A stretch of DNA of 64,000 bases. It comes from Acholeplasma laidlawii_A (GTDB lineage: Bacteria > Bacillota_I > Bacilli_A > Acholeplasmatales > Acholeplasmataceae). Shown here piece by piece: positions 63,884 to 64,000 of this stretch; position 1 is the stretch's first letter; each line of letters begins with the position of its first letter. The notes beneath the pieces were generated by a model that searched no databases, had not been told where the DNA came from, and saw only the letters and a program-made list of their open reading frames with translations. Location of the stretch: NCBI RefSeq assembly GCF_030166555.2, contig NZ_CP126461.2, one strand, 5' to 3'. Both the position numbers and the translations under genes were made by a program.

Positions 63884-64000
63884 AAAACTTAAATAGAATT
63901 ACAACATTGTCGATGCTAATTGCAGTAGCAATTTTCTTAAACGTCATTGAAATCTCAATTAATGTCATACCTGTACCAGGTGCAAAAATTGGATTTGCAA
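63880..64000 (+). CDS. Gx-type membrane protein (EetB-like), 5' part only
   Basis: The last 121 bases encode MKNLNRITTLSMLIAVAIFL and on to EISINVIPVPGAKIGFA, the typical N-terminus of the Gx transporter/heptaprenyl-diphosphate-synthase-component-I-like family, with the gene running past the window end. The start overlaps the stop of the EetA-like gene by four bases. The EetB comparison rests on this pairing. Confidence 0.6.
   Translation, partial: MKNLNRITTLSMLIAVAIFLNVIEISINVIPVPGAKIGFA

Noticed and set aside
1..64000. Prophage or insertion sequence
   Set aside because: No integrase, transposase, capsid or terminase-like sequence was recognised. The amidase at 50.8 kb has a lipoprotein signal and no phage neighbours.

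Overview
The window reads as the replication-origin end of a chromosome from a low-GC, wall-less Firmicute relative, most likely Acholeplasma or a close Acholeplasmataceae member (Mollicutes). The order dnaA-dnaN-yaaA(S4)-recF-gyrB-gyrA, AT-rich spacers, short intergenic gaps, lipoproteins with simple lipoboxes and many Rho-independent hairpins support this. UGA acts as a stop and conserved tryptophans are UGG, which excludes the Mycoplasma/Spiroplasma code and fits Acholeplasma. The species call is inference from gene content, not from a database match. Nearly all genes lie on the + strand, away from the origin; only three are on the minus strand (HIT protein, kinase-HD protein, Ohr/OsmC).

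Layout: 1-8.7 kb origin and replication genes. 8.9-14.4 kb a lipoprotein, a GntR/ABC transporter operon and a MacB-type ABC transporter with a frameshift. 14.4-16 kb a serine T-box riboswitch and serS. 16.1-24 kb a two-component system (frameshifted kinase), HIT protein, PduL (frameshifted), HD phosphohydrolase, RNase M5 (in-frame stop), rsmA, spoVG, prs and pth. 24-32 kb mfd, a CofE-like ligase, an aminotransferase, an acetyltransferase and cardiolipin synthase. 32.5-33.5 kb decayed toxin-antitoxin material. 34.7-42.9 kb pyruvate formate-lyase (in-frame stop) with its activase, a Crp/Fnr regulator, YaaA, and the one-carbon enzymes Fhs and FolD. Formate made by PflB could feed Fhs/FolD and, with GlyA at 55.7 kb, supply one-carbon units. 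43-50 kb a LacI-controlled cello-oligosaccharide ABC importer plus GH94 phosphorylase. 50.2-54.9 kb Ohr, a large extracellular amidase lipoprotein, pyrophosphatase and YebC. 55 kb a HipBA remnant.

55.7-64 kb is the most interesting part: glyA followed by a variant Rnf/Nqr-type redox operon. It holds RnfC (broken by a stop), RnfD, two different RnfG-like proteins each with two FMN-attachment-like motifs, RnfE-like and RnfA-like membrane subunits with no cysteine at all, the flavin transferase ApbE, a NusG-domain-II protein (EetA-like) and the start of a Gx-type membrane protein (EetB-like). No RnfB is present in the window. Together this suggests a flavin-rich extracytosolic electron-transfer chain that lacks the intramembrane iron-sulfur relay of canonical Rnf/Nqr.

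Six otherwise well-preserved genes carry a single frameshift or nonsense lesion (ABC transporter, sensor kinase, pduL, rnmV, pflB, rnfC). This is either real recent decay or phase variation, or sequence error, and it changes how the metabolism should be read. I found no rRNA, tRNA, CRISPR array, insertion sequence or prophage.
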